DNA from: Deltaproteobacteria bacterium
GTDB taxonomy: Bacteria > Myxococcota_A > UBA796 > SXON01
NCBI GenBank assembly: GCA_947490345.1
Contig: CANLGL010000003.1
Span: 62,001 to 126,000 of the forward strand
Direction: 5' to 3'
Length of the DNA stretch: 64,000 nt
Below are positions 53,495-62,113 of this stretch, piece by piece (positions within the stretch are counted from its first letter, which is position 1; each line of letters begins with the position of its first letter). A model generated the notes under the pieces. It ran no database searches. It was not told the DNA's origin and saw only the letters and a list, made by a program, of their open reading frames with translations. Both the position numbers and the translations under genes were made by a program.

Positions 53495-54721
53495 ATGGGC
53501 GTGCGCTTTGACATCGTCAGCCAGGGCGAGGAGCTTTTGTCCGGCCAGGCGGTGGACACCAACGCGGCGTGGATCTCGGGGCAGCTCGGCAGCTTGGGAC
53601 TTTTTCCGGGGCGGGTGACCGTGGTTGGCGACGACCTGGAGTCGATTCGCGAGGTGCTTCGTGAAAGTGCCGAGCGCGCCTCGCTCGTGGTCTGTACCGG
53701 GGGCCTCGGCCCCACCAGCGACGACCTGACGCGGGAGGCGGTCGCGTTGGCGTTCAGCCGGCCACTTCATCAGGACCCGACGGCGATGGCGCAAATCGAA
53801 GCACGCTACCGCACGCGAAACCGGCCGATGCCCGAGACCAATCGTGTTCAGGCGCTGCTACCTGAGGGCGCCGAGCTTTTGGAGAACTTGCTCGGAACGG
53901 CGCCCGGTTTCCGGCTCGACACCGGGAGCTGCGCCGCTTTCTTCTTCCCCGGGGTGCCCTTCGAGATGAAGCCGATGGTCGAGGCGTATCTGCTTCCCTA
54001 CGCCCGACTGCGCTTCTCGCTCGCGCGCCGACGAACGGTGATTCTGAGGACGGTGAACCTCGCGGAGAGCGTCGCGGCCCAGCGCATGGAGGGCTTCGAG
54101 CGCCCCGGAGTGGGCGTCGGCTATCGCGCGAGTTTTCCGGAAGTCCAGGTCAAGCTGCATGTGGATGATGGACTCGACAGCGACGCACTTGCAGCGGAGG
54201 CGATCGAGCGACTGGGTCGGCAATTGGTGTTCGGTGTCGACAGCGGGACACTCGCCGATGTGGTCGGGAACTTGCTCCGCGCGCGTGGGCAAACCGTCGC
54301 GACCGCGGAAAGCTGCACGGCGGGCAGGATCGCCGCGGAGTTGACGGCGACGGCGGGGGCCAGCGACTACTTCGTCGGTGGCGCGGTGGTCTATGCAAAC
54401 GCGGAAAAGGTCCGCCAATGCGGGGTCAGTGCGGCTCTCCTCGACAGTCATGGGGCGGTGAGCGAGCCCGTGGCGCGCGCCCTGGCCGAGGGCATCCGCC
54501 TGCGGAGCGGTGCCAATTGGGGGCTGGCGGTGACTGGAGTAGGCGGACCCGGTGGGGGTTCCGTCGAAAAGCCCGTGGGCACGGTACATTTCGCGTGCGC
54601 GGGCCCCGACGGGACCACGCACCGGGCGGTGAGGCTGCCCTATGATCGGCCCCGAAATCTCGCCGCCTCGGTGGCGGCGGCGCTTGATCTGCTCCGGCTT
54701 CGCCTGTTGAACCAAACCTGA
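53495..54721 (+). CDS. cinA: CinA: nicotinamide-nucleotide amidase / competence-damage protein
   Basis: The N-terminal MoeA-like domain has VSQGEELLSGQAVDTN and CTGGLGPTSDDLT. The C-terminal amidase domain has TAESCTAGRIAAELT, GGAVVYANAEKV and VTGVGGPGGG. Together they fit full-length CinA, which recycles pyridine nucleotides. I start at the ATG at 53495 (MGVRFDIVSQGEE), where family similarity begins, not at 53465. It lies 93 bases before recA on the same strand, a common pairing. Confidence 0.93.
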   Translation: MGVRFDIVSQGEELLSGQAVDTNAAWISGQLGSLGLFPGRVTVVGDDLESIREVLRESAERASLVVCTGGLGPTSDDLTREAVALAFSRPLHQDPTAMAQIEARYRTRNRPMPETNRVQALLPEGAELLENLLGTAPGFRLDTGSCAAFFFPGVPFEMKPMVEAYLLPYARLRFSLARRRTVILRTVNLAESVAAQRMEGFERPGVGVGYRASFPEVQVKLHVDDGLDSDALAAEAIERLGRQLVFGVDSGTLADVVGNLLRARGQTVATAESCTAGRIAAELTATAGASDYFVGGAVVYANAEKVRQCGVSAALLDSHGAVSEPVARALAEGIRLRSGANWGLAVTGVGGPGGGSVEKPVGTVHFACAGPDGTTHRAVRLPYDRPRNLAASVAAALDLLRLRLLNQT

Positions 54722-54762
54722 ACATAGAATTTCAATCCATCCATTTTTTGGCGAGTCAGCCC

Positions 54763-54790
54763 TTGCGTCCGTACAGGTCCGGGGTAGTAG
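54763..54790 (+). promoter_or_regulatory. possible recA promoter
   Basis: TTGCGT (54763-54768) and TAGTAG (54785-54790) are spaced by 16 bases, 24 bases before the recA ATG, in the only AT-richer stretch nearby. The match to consensus is partial. No recognised SOS box was identified. Confidence 0.3.
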
Positions 54791-54814
54791 TGCAAACCAA
54801 CCCTGGAGTGTCCC

Positions 54815-55843
54815 ATGCCCATCGACCCTGAACGTGCCAAAGCCCTCGACGCCGCCGTCGCCGCCATCGAACGAGCCTACGGAAAGGGCGCCATCATGCG
54901 CTTGGGGGCGGCGGAGCACGTGCAGATCAGCACGATCTCCACTGGCTCGATCGGGCTGGATCTCGCGCTCGGTGTAGGCGGGATCCCGCGTGGCCGGGTG
55001 TCCGAGATCTACGGTCCGGAAGCCAGCGGCAAGACCACGATGACGCTGCACCTCATCGCCGAAGCGCAGAAGCGCGGCGGGGTCGCCGCGTTCATCGACG
55101 CCGAGCACGCGCTGGACGTCAACTACGCCCGCGCGCTGGGTGTGGCGGTGGAAGAACTGCTCATCTCCCAGCCCGACACCGGTGAACAGGCGTTGGAGAT
55201 CGCCGACACCCTCGTACGCTCCGGTGCCGTCGACGTCGTCGTCGTGGACTCGGTCGCGGCCCTGGTCCCCAAGGCCGAGCTCGAGGGTGAGATGGGCGAT
55301 CAGCAGCCCGGCGCCCAGGCACGACTGATGTCGCAGGCGCTGCGTAAGCTCACCGCCAACATCCACAAGTCCAACTGCGCCATGGTCTTCATCAACCAGG
55401 TCCGCATGAAGATCGGGGTGATGTTCGGCTCGCCGGAGACCACCAGCGGCGGCAACGCGCTGAAGTACTACGCCACGGTCCGCCTCGACATCCGGCGCAT
55501 CGGCACGCTCAAGCACGGGGAAGAGTCGATCGGCAATCGCACCCGCGTCAAGGTCGTGAAGAACAAGTTGGCGCCGCCCTTCCGGCAGGTCGAGTTCGAC
55601 ATCCTGTACGGCAAGGGCATCAACCAGGAGGGTGAGCTTGTGGACCTGGGCGTGGACCTCGGCATCGTCCGTAAGTCGGGCTCCTGGTTCGCGTACGGCG
55701 AGGACCGGATCGGGCAAGGACGTGAGAAGGCGATCCAGTTCCTCAACGACCGGCCCGACCTCCGCGAGCGGCTGCGCGCCGAGATCACCAACCGCGGGGA
55801 GGCGGCCGTGCCCGTGGTGTCCGGGGCCAGCGCCGAGGCCTAG
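54815..55843 (+). CDS. recA: recombinase RecA
   Basis: It forms ATP-dependent filaments on single-stranded DNA for recombination and for SOS induction. The Walker A motif is GPEASGKT at about residues 67-74; the [21 protein letters not shown] and [17 protein letters not shown] (L2 region) motifs are intact. The 342-residue length is typical. TGGAG precedes the ATG at a normal distance. It stands alone between cinA and pilT. Confidence 0.98.
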   Translation: MPIDPERAKALDAAVAAIERAYGKGAIMRLGAAEHVQISTISTGSIGLDLALGVGGIPRGRVSEIYGPEASGKTTMTLHLIAEAQKRGGVAAFIDAEHALDVNYARALGVAVEELLISQPDTGEQALEIADTLVRSGAVDVVVVDSVAALVPKAELEGEMGDQQPGAQARLMSQALRKLTANIHKSNCAMVFINQVRMKIGVMFGSPETTSGGNALKYYATVRLDIRRIGTLKHGEESIGNRTRVKVVKNKLAPPFRQVEFDILYGKGINQEGELVDLGVDLGIVRKSGSWFAYGEDRIGQGREKAIQFLNDRPDLRERLRAEITNRGEAAVPVVSGASAEA

Positions 55844-55917
55844 GGCGCAACAAGGCAGTGATCGGCACCGCTGGATAGCATGGCCGCGGCCGTGCTCCCG
55901 CGGTCGCCGGAGCTTCC

Positions 55918-56997
55918 ATGGATCTCGCCGCCATCTGCCGTTCCGCGGTCACCGTGGGGGCCAGTGACGTTCACCTCAAGGTCGGCCTGGTGCCGATGAT
56001 GCGGCTGCACGGCAACATCCAGCCCATTCCTGGGAACGTGGTGGTCAACCAGGACGAGCTCGGCCGCGCCCTGTGGGACGTCATGAACGCGGGTCAACGG
56101 GAGAAGTTCAAGAGCACCAACGAGTGCGACCTGGCCACCACGTTCCCGGGGGTGGCTCGGTTCCGCATCAACGCCTTCCGGCAACAGGGGAAGATCGGGG
56201 CGGTGCTCCGGGCGATTCCCACGAACGTCCGGACCATCGACGAGTTGAAGCTGCCGCCCGTCCTCAAGCGGCTGGCCGGGGAGGAGCGGGGGCTGGTGCT
56301 GGTCACCGGGGCGACCGGCTCGGGGAAGAGCACGACGCTCGCGGCGATCATCGAGGAGATCAACCGCACCGAACCCTGCCACATCCTCACCATCGAGGAC
56401 CCCGTCGAGTTCCAGTTCGTTGATCGCAAGAGCATCATCAACCAGCGGGAAGTCGGTCTCGACGCGCTGAACTTCCACAATGCGCTGCGTGCGGCGCTGC
56501 GTCAGGATCCGGACGTCATCCTGATCGGCGAGCTTCGAGACCTGGAGACCGTGGAGATCGCGCTGTCGGCGGCCGAAACCGGGCATCTCGTGCTCGGCAC
56601 CCTTCACACCGTCGATGCTCATGAGACCATCAACCGGGTGATCGGCTTCTTCGAGCCCCACCACCAGCAGCAGATTCGGCTGATTCTCGGTGGTGTGTTG
56701 CGCGGCGTCGTGTCCCAGCGACTCGTGCCGGGGGCCGCGGGCGGACGGGTGGCGGCGCTCGAGATCATGATCAATACCGGCGCGGTCTACGAGTGCATCG
56801 TCGACGCCAAACGAACGCGCGAGATCCGCGACTACATGCGCAAGGGGCGGGCCACCTACCAGACGCAGACCTTCGACCAGCATTTGATGCAGTTGTGCCA
56901 GGAGAATCGGATCAAGGAGGACGACGCGCTGAAGTACGCCAACAACCAGGATGAGTTGGCGCTGCGGTTGTCCGGGATGGGCGCGGACGACGATTGA
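55918..56997 (+). CDS. pilT: type IV pilus retraction ATPase PilT
   Basis: The 359-residue secretion ATPase has the PilT N-terminal VGASDVHLK, Walker A GATGSGKSTT (about 131), an Asp box LTIEDPVEF, GELRDLET and the His box LGTLHTVDAHETINR. It drives pilus retraction and twitching from the inner face of the membrane. The recA-pilT-alaS order supports orthology, though PilU-like paralogues share these motifs. Confidence 0.93.
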   Translation: MDLAAICRSAVTVGASDVHLKVGLVPMMRLHGNIQPIPGNVVVNQDELGRALWDVMNAGQREKFKSTNECDLATTFPGVARFRINAFRQQGKIGAVLRAIPTNVRTIDELKLPPVLKRLAGEERGLVLVTGATGSGKSTTLAAIIEEINRTEPCHILTIEDPVEFQFVDRKSIINQREVGLDALNFHNALRAALRQDPDVILIGELRDLETVEIALSAAETGHLVLGTLHTVDAHETINRVIGFFEPHHQQQIRLILGGVLRGVVSQRLVPGAAGGRVAALEIMINTGAVYECIVDAKRTREIRDYMRKGRATYQTQTFDQHLMQLCQENRIKEDDALKYANNQDELALRLSGMGADDD

Positions 56998-57047
56998 GGC
57001 TGACGCTCGGCGCGGGTGGCCCAGGGCTCACCCGCTGCCGCCGTAGG

Positions 57048-57053
57048 TTAGCT
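57048..57053 (+). promoter_or_regulatory. TTAGCT hexamer before alaS
   Basis: TTAGCT lies seven bases before the alaS ATG, with no Shine-Dalgarno. The position would give a nearly leaderless transcript if it is a -10 element. Confidence 0.35.
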
Positions 57054-57060
57054 CGCGGCC

Positions 57061-59670
57061 ATGGAATCGAACGAAGTCCGCCGCCGCTTTCTGTCCTACT
57101 TCGAGCGCAATGGTCACGAGGTCGTGCGGTCGTCGGGGCTCATCCCGCAAAACGATCCGACGCTTTTCTTCGTCAACGCCGGCATGGTGCAGTTCAAGGA
57201 CGTCTTCCTGGGGTCGGACGTGCGGCCCTATCGCCGCGCTACCACCGCACAGAAGTGCCTTCGGGTCAGCGGCAAGCACAACGATCTGGAGAACGTCGGC
57301 CACACCGCGCGGCACCACACGCTCTTCGAGATGTTGGGGAACTTTTCCTTCGGCGACTACTTCAAGCGCGAGGCCATCCGCTACGCCTGGGACCTGCTGA
57401 CCAACGACCTCGGGATCGACCCCGCCCGGTTGTGGATCACGGTCTACGAAGACGACGACGAGGCCCTCGAGCTGTGGCGCGACGACCAGAACGTCCCCGC
57501 GGAGCGGATCCAGAAGCTCGGAGCAAAGGACAACTTCTGGTCGATGGGCGACACCGGGCCCTGCGGCCCATGCACCGAAATCCACTACGACCACGGGCCT
57601 CGCATCTCCGATGACACCCGCGGGCCCGCCGGCGGTGACGACCGGTACGTCGAGATCTGGAACCTGGTGTTCATGCAGTTCGACCGTGACGCCAGCGGCA
57701 AGATGACGCCACTGCCGAAGCCGAGCATCGACACCGGCTCGGGCCTGGAGCGCGTCGCGGCGGTGCTTCAGGGCAAGTACCAGAACTACGACACCGACGT
57801 CTTTTCACCGATCATCGAGCACGCTGCCCGGTTGGCGAACGTCCGGTACGGGGATCACACGGACGCTGACATCGCGCTCAAGGTCATCGCCGATCACACG
57901 CGCGCCGCGGCGTTCTTGGTCGCCGACGGGGTGATGCCCAGCAACGAGGGGCGCGGGTACATCCTGCGCCGCATCCTCCGTCGCGGCATCCGATATGGCG
58001 TGAAGATAGGGATGAAGGGGTCCTTTCTGCACGAGACCGTGCAGACCTGCATCGACCGCTTCGAGGGCGCCTACCCCGAGCTACGCCAGCGCGCGACCTT
58101 CGTGACCGACGTCGTGAAAGTCGAGGAAGAGCGCTTCGCGGCGACGCTGGACCGTGGCCTGGCGCTCTTGGAGCGCGAGTTCGAGAAGAAGCCGACCATC
58201 ATCTCGGGGCAGGTGGCCTTCGCGCTCGCCGACACCTACGGCTTCCCGGTCGATCTCACCCAGGTCATCGCGGCCGAGCGCGGCCTCGAAGTGGACGAAG
58301 CCGGGTTCAAGGTGCTTCGTGCCGAACAGCAGCGGCTCGGTCGGGAGGCGTGGAAGGGCTCCGGGGAAGAAGCGGTCTCTGCGGTGTGGCAGGAGCTGTC
58401 TCGCGCCCACGCCGGCAGCTTCTGCGGCTACGACGCCGACTCCGCGGTCTCTACCGTCACGGCCATCGTCAGCGAGGGCGCTTTGGTCACCATGTTGCCC
58501 GAAGGAAGTGAGGGTCAGCTCATCACGCTCGCGACACCTTTTTACGCGGAGAGCGGTGGGCAGCTGGGCGACGGCGGGGTGATCCGCTGGGAGGGCGGCG
58601 AGGCGGAGGTGAGCGACACCACCAAGCCCGCCGGGGACCTCCACGTCCATCACGTCACCGTGGTCCGGGGCACGCTCCGGGTGGGCGACCGTGTGGAGCT
58701 GCATGTCGACGCACTCCGCCGCAATCGCGCTCGCCTGAACCACACCGCGACGCACTTGATGCACGCTGCGCTCCAGGCGGTCCTGGGCGGGCATGTCACC
58801 CAGAAGGGCTCGCTTGTCGGTCCGGACCGGCTGCGCTTCGACTTCAGCCATCACAAGGCGTTGACCGCCGACGAGGTGCGCGCCGTCGAGGACCTGGTTC
58901 AGCGTGAGGTCCAGGCCAATCACGCCGTCGCCACCGAGGTCTGTGACGTGGACGCAGCCAAGGCGGGCGGCGCCATGGCGCTTTTCGGGGAGAAGTACGG
59001 CGCGAAGGTGCGGGTCGTGACGGTGGGAGGCTTCAGCAAGGAGCTGTGCGGGGGAACGCACGCGGGTCGAAGCGGGGACATCGGCTTCTTCAAGATCACC
59101 AGCGAAGCGGGCGTCGCGGCTGGGATCCGGCGCATCGAAGCGCAGACGGGCTTCGGCGCACAGGCGTGGGTGCGGGAGCTGGAGGCTGGCGTCAAGACGG
59201 TGGCCGCCGCGCTCAAGACCAGCCCCGAGAAGCTTCCGGAGGCCGTCTCGCGGCTCTTGGCCGATCGCAGCTCGTTGCAGAAGGAGCTCGACGCCGCACG
59301 GCGGGACGCGGCGCGGGCCAGGTCGGGTGACCTGCGGGAAAAGGCGGTGGACCTCGGCGGGTTCAAGCTCGTCGCCTCGGAGTTCGTCGGTGATGCCCAG
59401 GCGCTGCGAGAGGAGGGCGATCGGCTCCGTGATGCCCTCGGCAGCGCGGTGATCGTGCTTGCCGCCAGCGACGAGGGCGCGGTGCGGATGATCGTCGCGG
59501 TGAGCAAGGATCTGGCGGGGACTCGCTTCAATGCGGGCAAGCTCGTCGGACAGTTGGCCGCAATCGTAGGCGGGCGCGGCGGCGGGCGACCGGACGTGGC
59601 GATGGCCGGCGGCACCGACCCGAGCAAGGTGACGGAGATGCTGGCGGCGGTGCCGGGGATGCTCGCGTAG
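57061..59670 (+). CDS. alaS: alanyl-tRNA synthetase
   Basis: It charges tRNA-Ala and edits mischarged Ser/Gly. The class II catalytic part has the FFVNAGMVQFKDVF and RHHTLFEMLGNFSFGDYFK motifs. The editing domain has zinc-type ligands LNHTATHL and KELCGGTH, and the C-terminal end has DHHxA-linked Gly-rich RGGGRPDVAMAGG. The 869-residue length is normal. The ATG at 57061 lacks a Shine-Dalgarno. Confidence 0.98.
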   Translation: MESNEVRRRFLSYFERNGHEVVRSSGLIPQNDPTLFFVNAGMVQFKDVFLGSDVRPYRRATTAQKCLRVSGKHNDLENVGHTARHHTLFEMLGNFSFGDYFKREAIRYAWDLLTNDLGIDPARLWITVYEDDDEALELWRDDQNVPAERIQKLGAKDNFWSMGDTGPCGPCTEIHYDHGPRISDDTRGPAGGDDRYVEIWNLVFMQFDRDASGKMTPLPKPSIDTGSGLERVAAVLQGKYQNYDTDVFSPIIEHAARLANVRYGDHTDADIALKVIADHTRAAAFLVADGVMPSNEGRGYILRRILRRGIRYGVKIGMKGSFLHETVQTCIDRFEGAYPELRQRATFVTDVVKVEEERFAATLDRGLALLEREFEKKPTIISGQVAFALADTYGFPVDLTQVIAAERGLEVDEAGFKVLRAEQQRLGREAWKGSGEEAVSAVWQELSRAHAGSFCGYDADSAVSTVTAIVSEGALVTMLPEGSEGQLITLATPFYAESGGQLGDGGVIRWEGGEAEVSDTTKPAGDLHVHHVTVVRGTLRVGDRVELHVDALRRNRARLNHTATHLMHAALQAVLGGHVTQKGSLVGPDRLRFDFSHHKALTADEVRAVEDLVQREVQANHAVATEVCDVDAAKAGGAMALFGEKYGAKVRVVTVGGFSKELCGGTHAGRSGDIGFFKITSEAGVAAGIRRIEAQTGFGAQAWVRELEAGVKTVAAALKTSPEKLPEAVSRLLADRSSLQKELDAARRDAARARSGDLREKAVDLGGFKLVASEFVGDAQALREEGDRLRDALGSAVIVLAASDEGAVRMIVAVSKDLAGTRFNAGKLVGQLAAIVGGRGGGRPDVAMAGGTDPSKVTEMLAAVPGMLA

Positions 59671-59683
59671 GCGGGTGGCCGGG

Positions 59684-59711
59684 TTAGCTGCGGCGCCATT
59701 CGGAGACTCTG
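59684..59711 (+). promoter_or_regulatory. TTAGCT hexamer and Shine-Dalgarno before the SDR gene
   Basis: TTAGCT (59684-59689) lies 22 bases before the ATG, with CGGAG at 59701-59705. The geometry equals that before the M1 peptidase at 11582. Confidence 0.45.
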
Positions 59712-60488
59712 ATGAACCTGACCGACAGCAAGATCCTCGTGACCGGCGGCGCAAGCGGCATGGGTCGCCACTTCGTCCTCGCCCTGGCCCGTGACGGCGC
59801 CGACGTGGCCTTCTGCGACCTCAACCCCGACGCGGTGGGCGCGGTAGAGGCCGAGGCGGCTTCGCGCGGACTCCCCGGCAAGGTCAAGGGTTTTATCGCC
59901 AACGTCGCCAAGGAAGACGAAGTCGTCGCCCTGGTCAAGGACGCGGCGGCGGCGCTCGGTGGCCTCACCGGCATCGTCAACAATGCGGGCATCATCCGCG
60001 ACGGGCTCCTCATCAAGGTCGACCGCGAAACGGGCGCCGTCATCAAGTTCCCCCTCGCCAAGTGGCAACAGGTGCTCGACGTGAACCTCACCGGCGTGTT
60101 TCTGGGCGCGCGTGAGTTCGCCGCCTACGCCGTCGAGAACAAGGTCAAGCAGAGCGTGATCATCAGCATCAGCTCGATCAGCCGCCACGGCAACATGGGC
60201 CAGGGCAACTACTCCGCGGCCAAGGCGGCGATTGTGGCGGACACCGCGCTGTGGGCCGGCGAGCTGGCTCGCTACGGCATCCGCACCGGCGCCGTTGCGC
60301 CCGGGTTCACGCGCACCCCGATCCTCGAGGGCATGCCGCCGGAAGCGCTCGCCAAGGTCAGCGCGCCGGTGCCTCTGAAGCGCATCGGCGAGCCCGAAGA
60401 GATGTACCTCGCGGTGAAGTTCATCATCGAGAACGACTACTTCACCGGGCGCGTCATCGATGTGGACGGCGGCCTGCGCTTGAGCTGA
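59712..60488 (+). CDS. short-chain dehydrogenase (FabG-like)
   Basis: A 258-residue classical SDR: TGGASGMG cofactor motif, NNAGIIRDG, catalytic serine in ISISSIS, YSAAK active site, and the ending FTGRVIDVDGGLRLS typical of FabG and related 3-hydroxyacyl or sugar dehydrogenases. NAD(P)-dependent, cytoplasmic. The substrate is not settled, since FabG-like enzymes are very diverse. CGGAG precedes the ATG, and gluQ starts two bases after the stop. Confidence 0.9.
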   Translation: MNLTDSKILVTGGASGMGRHFVLALARDGADVAFCDLNPDAVGAVEAEAASRGLPGKVKGFIANVAKEDEVVALVKDAAAALGGLTGIVNNAGIIRDGLLIKVDRETGAVIKFPLAKWQQVLDVNLTGVFLGAREFAAYAVENKVKQSVIISISSISRHGNMGQGNYSAAKAAIVADTALWAGELARYGIRTGAVAPGFTRTPILEGMPPEALAKVSAPVPLKRIGEPEEMYLAVKFIIENDYFTGRVIDVDGGLRLS

Positions 60489-60490
60489 GG

Positions 60491-61342
60491 GTGGCCGTCC
60501 CCGCGGTTGGTCGCATCGCGCCGACGCCGTCGGGGCATCTGCACCTCGGCAATGCGCTTGCGTTTGGCGCGGCGTGGCTCAGCGCGCGCGCGGCCAGCGG
60601 GCGTGTGCTGCTGCGGATCGAAGACCTGGACGCGGGACGGGCTCGGGCGGATGTCGCGACCGGCCAGCGGGAAGACCTCGAGTGGCTCGGCCTCCACTGG
60701 GACGCTGAGGTCGCGCCGCAGTCGACGCGTCAGTACCCACTGGACGGCATCCCCGCGTTCCGGTGCCTGTGCACCCGGCCGACGCGGCTGTACCTGGGGT
60801 GCCGATGCCGCGCCAAGGAGCACGACAAGGGCGCCTGGCGTTTTGATACCCCCCGGGGGCTGGTGGAGTTCGTGGATCGCACCCGCGGTCCACAGCGCTT
60901 TTCACCCGATGAGGACCCGATCCTCGTGCGCGCTGACGGTGAGGCCGCCTACCCCCTGGCCGTGGTCATCGACGACCACCGCGACGGCGTGACCGAGGTC
61001 GTGCGGGGAGGGGACCTCCTGGCCGCGACCGCGACGCAGCTGCGGCTCTACGAGGTGCTGGGGTGGACGCCACCCACCTGGCTGCACGTCCCGGTGCTGC
61101 GTGGTCCCGATGGGAAGAAGTTGTCCAAGTCCCACGGAAGCACCGAATTGCGCGCACTCCGTGCGGCCGGCTGGACGGCCGAGCGGGTGTGGGAGGTGCT
61201 GGGTCCGCTCTTAGGCGTGGAAAGCCTTGAGCCTGCCGGGTTCCGCCCCGAGCGGGTGCGCATCGGCGAGTTCCTGGTGGCGGACAGCGGCGCCGTGTTC
61301 GGCCCACTCGAAGCAAGCGCGGCGGCCCCGGTGGCGGGTTAG
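60491..61342 (+). CDS. gluQ: glutamyl-Q tRNA(Asp) synthetase
   Basis: It attaches glutamate to queuosine in tRNA-Asp. GRIAPTPSGHLHLGNAL is the HIGH region and KKLSKSHG the KMSKS loop. Zinc ligands appear as CLC, then Y and C in LYLGCRC. At 283 residues it lacks the anticodon domain of true GluRS, as expected for GluQ. I start at the GTG at 60491 (VAVPAVGRIAP); the track ORF extends upstream through the SDR gene in the wrong frame. Confidence 0.92.
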   Translation: MAVPAVGRIAPTPSGHLHLGNALAFGAAWLSARAASGRVLLRIEDLDAGRARADVATGQREDLEWLGLHWDAEVAPQSTRQYPLDGIPAFRCLCTRPTRLYLGCRCRAKEHDKGAWRFDTPRGLVEFVDRTRGPQRFSPDEDPILVRADGEAAYPLAVVIDDHRDGVTEVVRGGDLLAATATQLRLYEVLGWTPPTWLHVPVLRGPDGKKLSKSHGSTELRALRAAGWTAERVWEVLGPLLGVESLEPAGFRPERVRIGEFLVADSGAVFGPLEASAAAPVAG

Positions 61343-61368
61343 TCACCCATGGCCAACAGAGGGCATGG

Positions 61369-62106
61369 ATGTCGGGGTTCCGTACGGCGGCCGTGATCGG
61401 CGCATCCGTGGGTATCGGGGCGGAGCTGGTCAAGCAGCTGGTTGCGAGCGGGGTCGTGGTTGCCGCGGTCGCGCGTCGGTTGCCCGAGCTCGAGGCGCTT
61501 CAGGCGGCGTGCGGCGGCCCGGACAAAGTGAAGATCTACGTTCACGACGTGAAGCAGTTCGACGAGGCGCCCGCGGTCTTCGACCGCCTGGTCGCCGAGT
61601 TGGGTGGCCTCGACTGCCTCATCTACAACGCGGGCGTCATGCCGCGCATCGAGGAGAGCGAGTACAACTTCGCCAAGGACCGCGAGATGATCGAGGTCAA
61701 CCTCCTCGGCGCGATGGCGTGGTTCAACCCCGCCGCCGCGTTCATGGAAGCGCGGCGAGCGGGCACGCTGGTCGGCATCTCCTCGGTCGCCGGCGACCGT
61801 GGTCGGCGGGGGAACCCGGCCTACCATACCAGCAAGGCCGCACTCACGACGTATCTGGAGGCGCTGCGCAATCGTCTGTTCCGGTACGGCGTCCACGTCG
61901 TCACGGTCAAGCCGGGCCCGGTCCGCACCGCGATGACCGAGGGCCTGAAGTTGCCGCTGATGATCGACGCGGACGACGCCGCGCGGGGCACCCTCGCCCT
62001 CGCTCGCGCGGGAACCGGGCAGGGCTACGTGCCCGTCGCCTGGAGGCCGATCATGCTCGCCATCCAGCACGTGCCGTCGGTCCTCTTCCGCCGCACCAAC
62101 ATCTGA
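61369..62106 (+). CDS. SDR protein, DprE2-like partner
   Basis: The 245-residue SDR has GASVGIG, YNAGVMPRIEE, SSVAGDRGRRGNPAYHTSK (active-site Tyr and Lys) and a VTVKPGPVRTAMTEG loop as in DprE2-like decaprenylphosphoryl-ketoribose reductases. The FAD oxidase gene eight bases downstream is DprE1-like, so the pair may epimerise a polyprenyl-phosphoryl sugar. The family assignment within SDRs is from context and memory. Confidence 0.72.
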   Translation: MSGFRTAAVIGASVGIGAELVKQLVASGVVVAAVARRLPELEALQAACGGPDKVKIYVHDVKQFDEAPAVFDRLVAELGGLDCLIYNAGVMPRIEESEYNFAKDREMIEVNLLGAMAWFNPAAAFMEARRAGTLVGISSVAGDRGRRGNPAYHTSKAALTTYLEALRNRLFRYGVHVVTVKPGPVRTAMTEGLKLPLMIDADDAARGTLALARAGTGQGYVPVAWRPIMLAIQHVPSVLFRRTNI

Positions 62107-62113
62107 GGCGCTG

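Noticed and set aside
52665-53618. 317-residue plus-strand ORF across the repeat cluster
   Set aside because: It consists of repeat translation and low-complexity Arg/Ala, and overlaps cinA in another frame.
54722-54814. SOS/LexA box upstream of recA
   Set aside because: No symmetric box of a known type was found; cgtacag alone is too short to claim.
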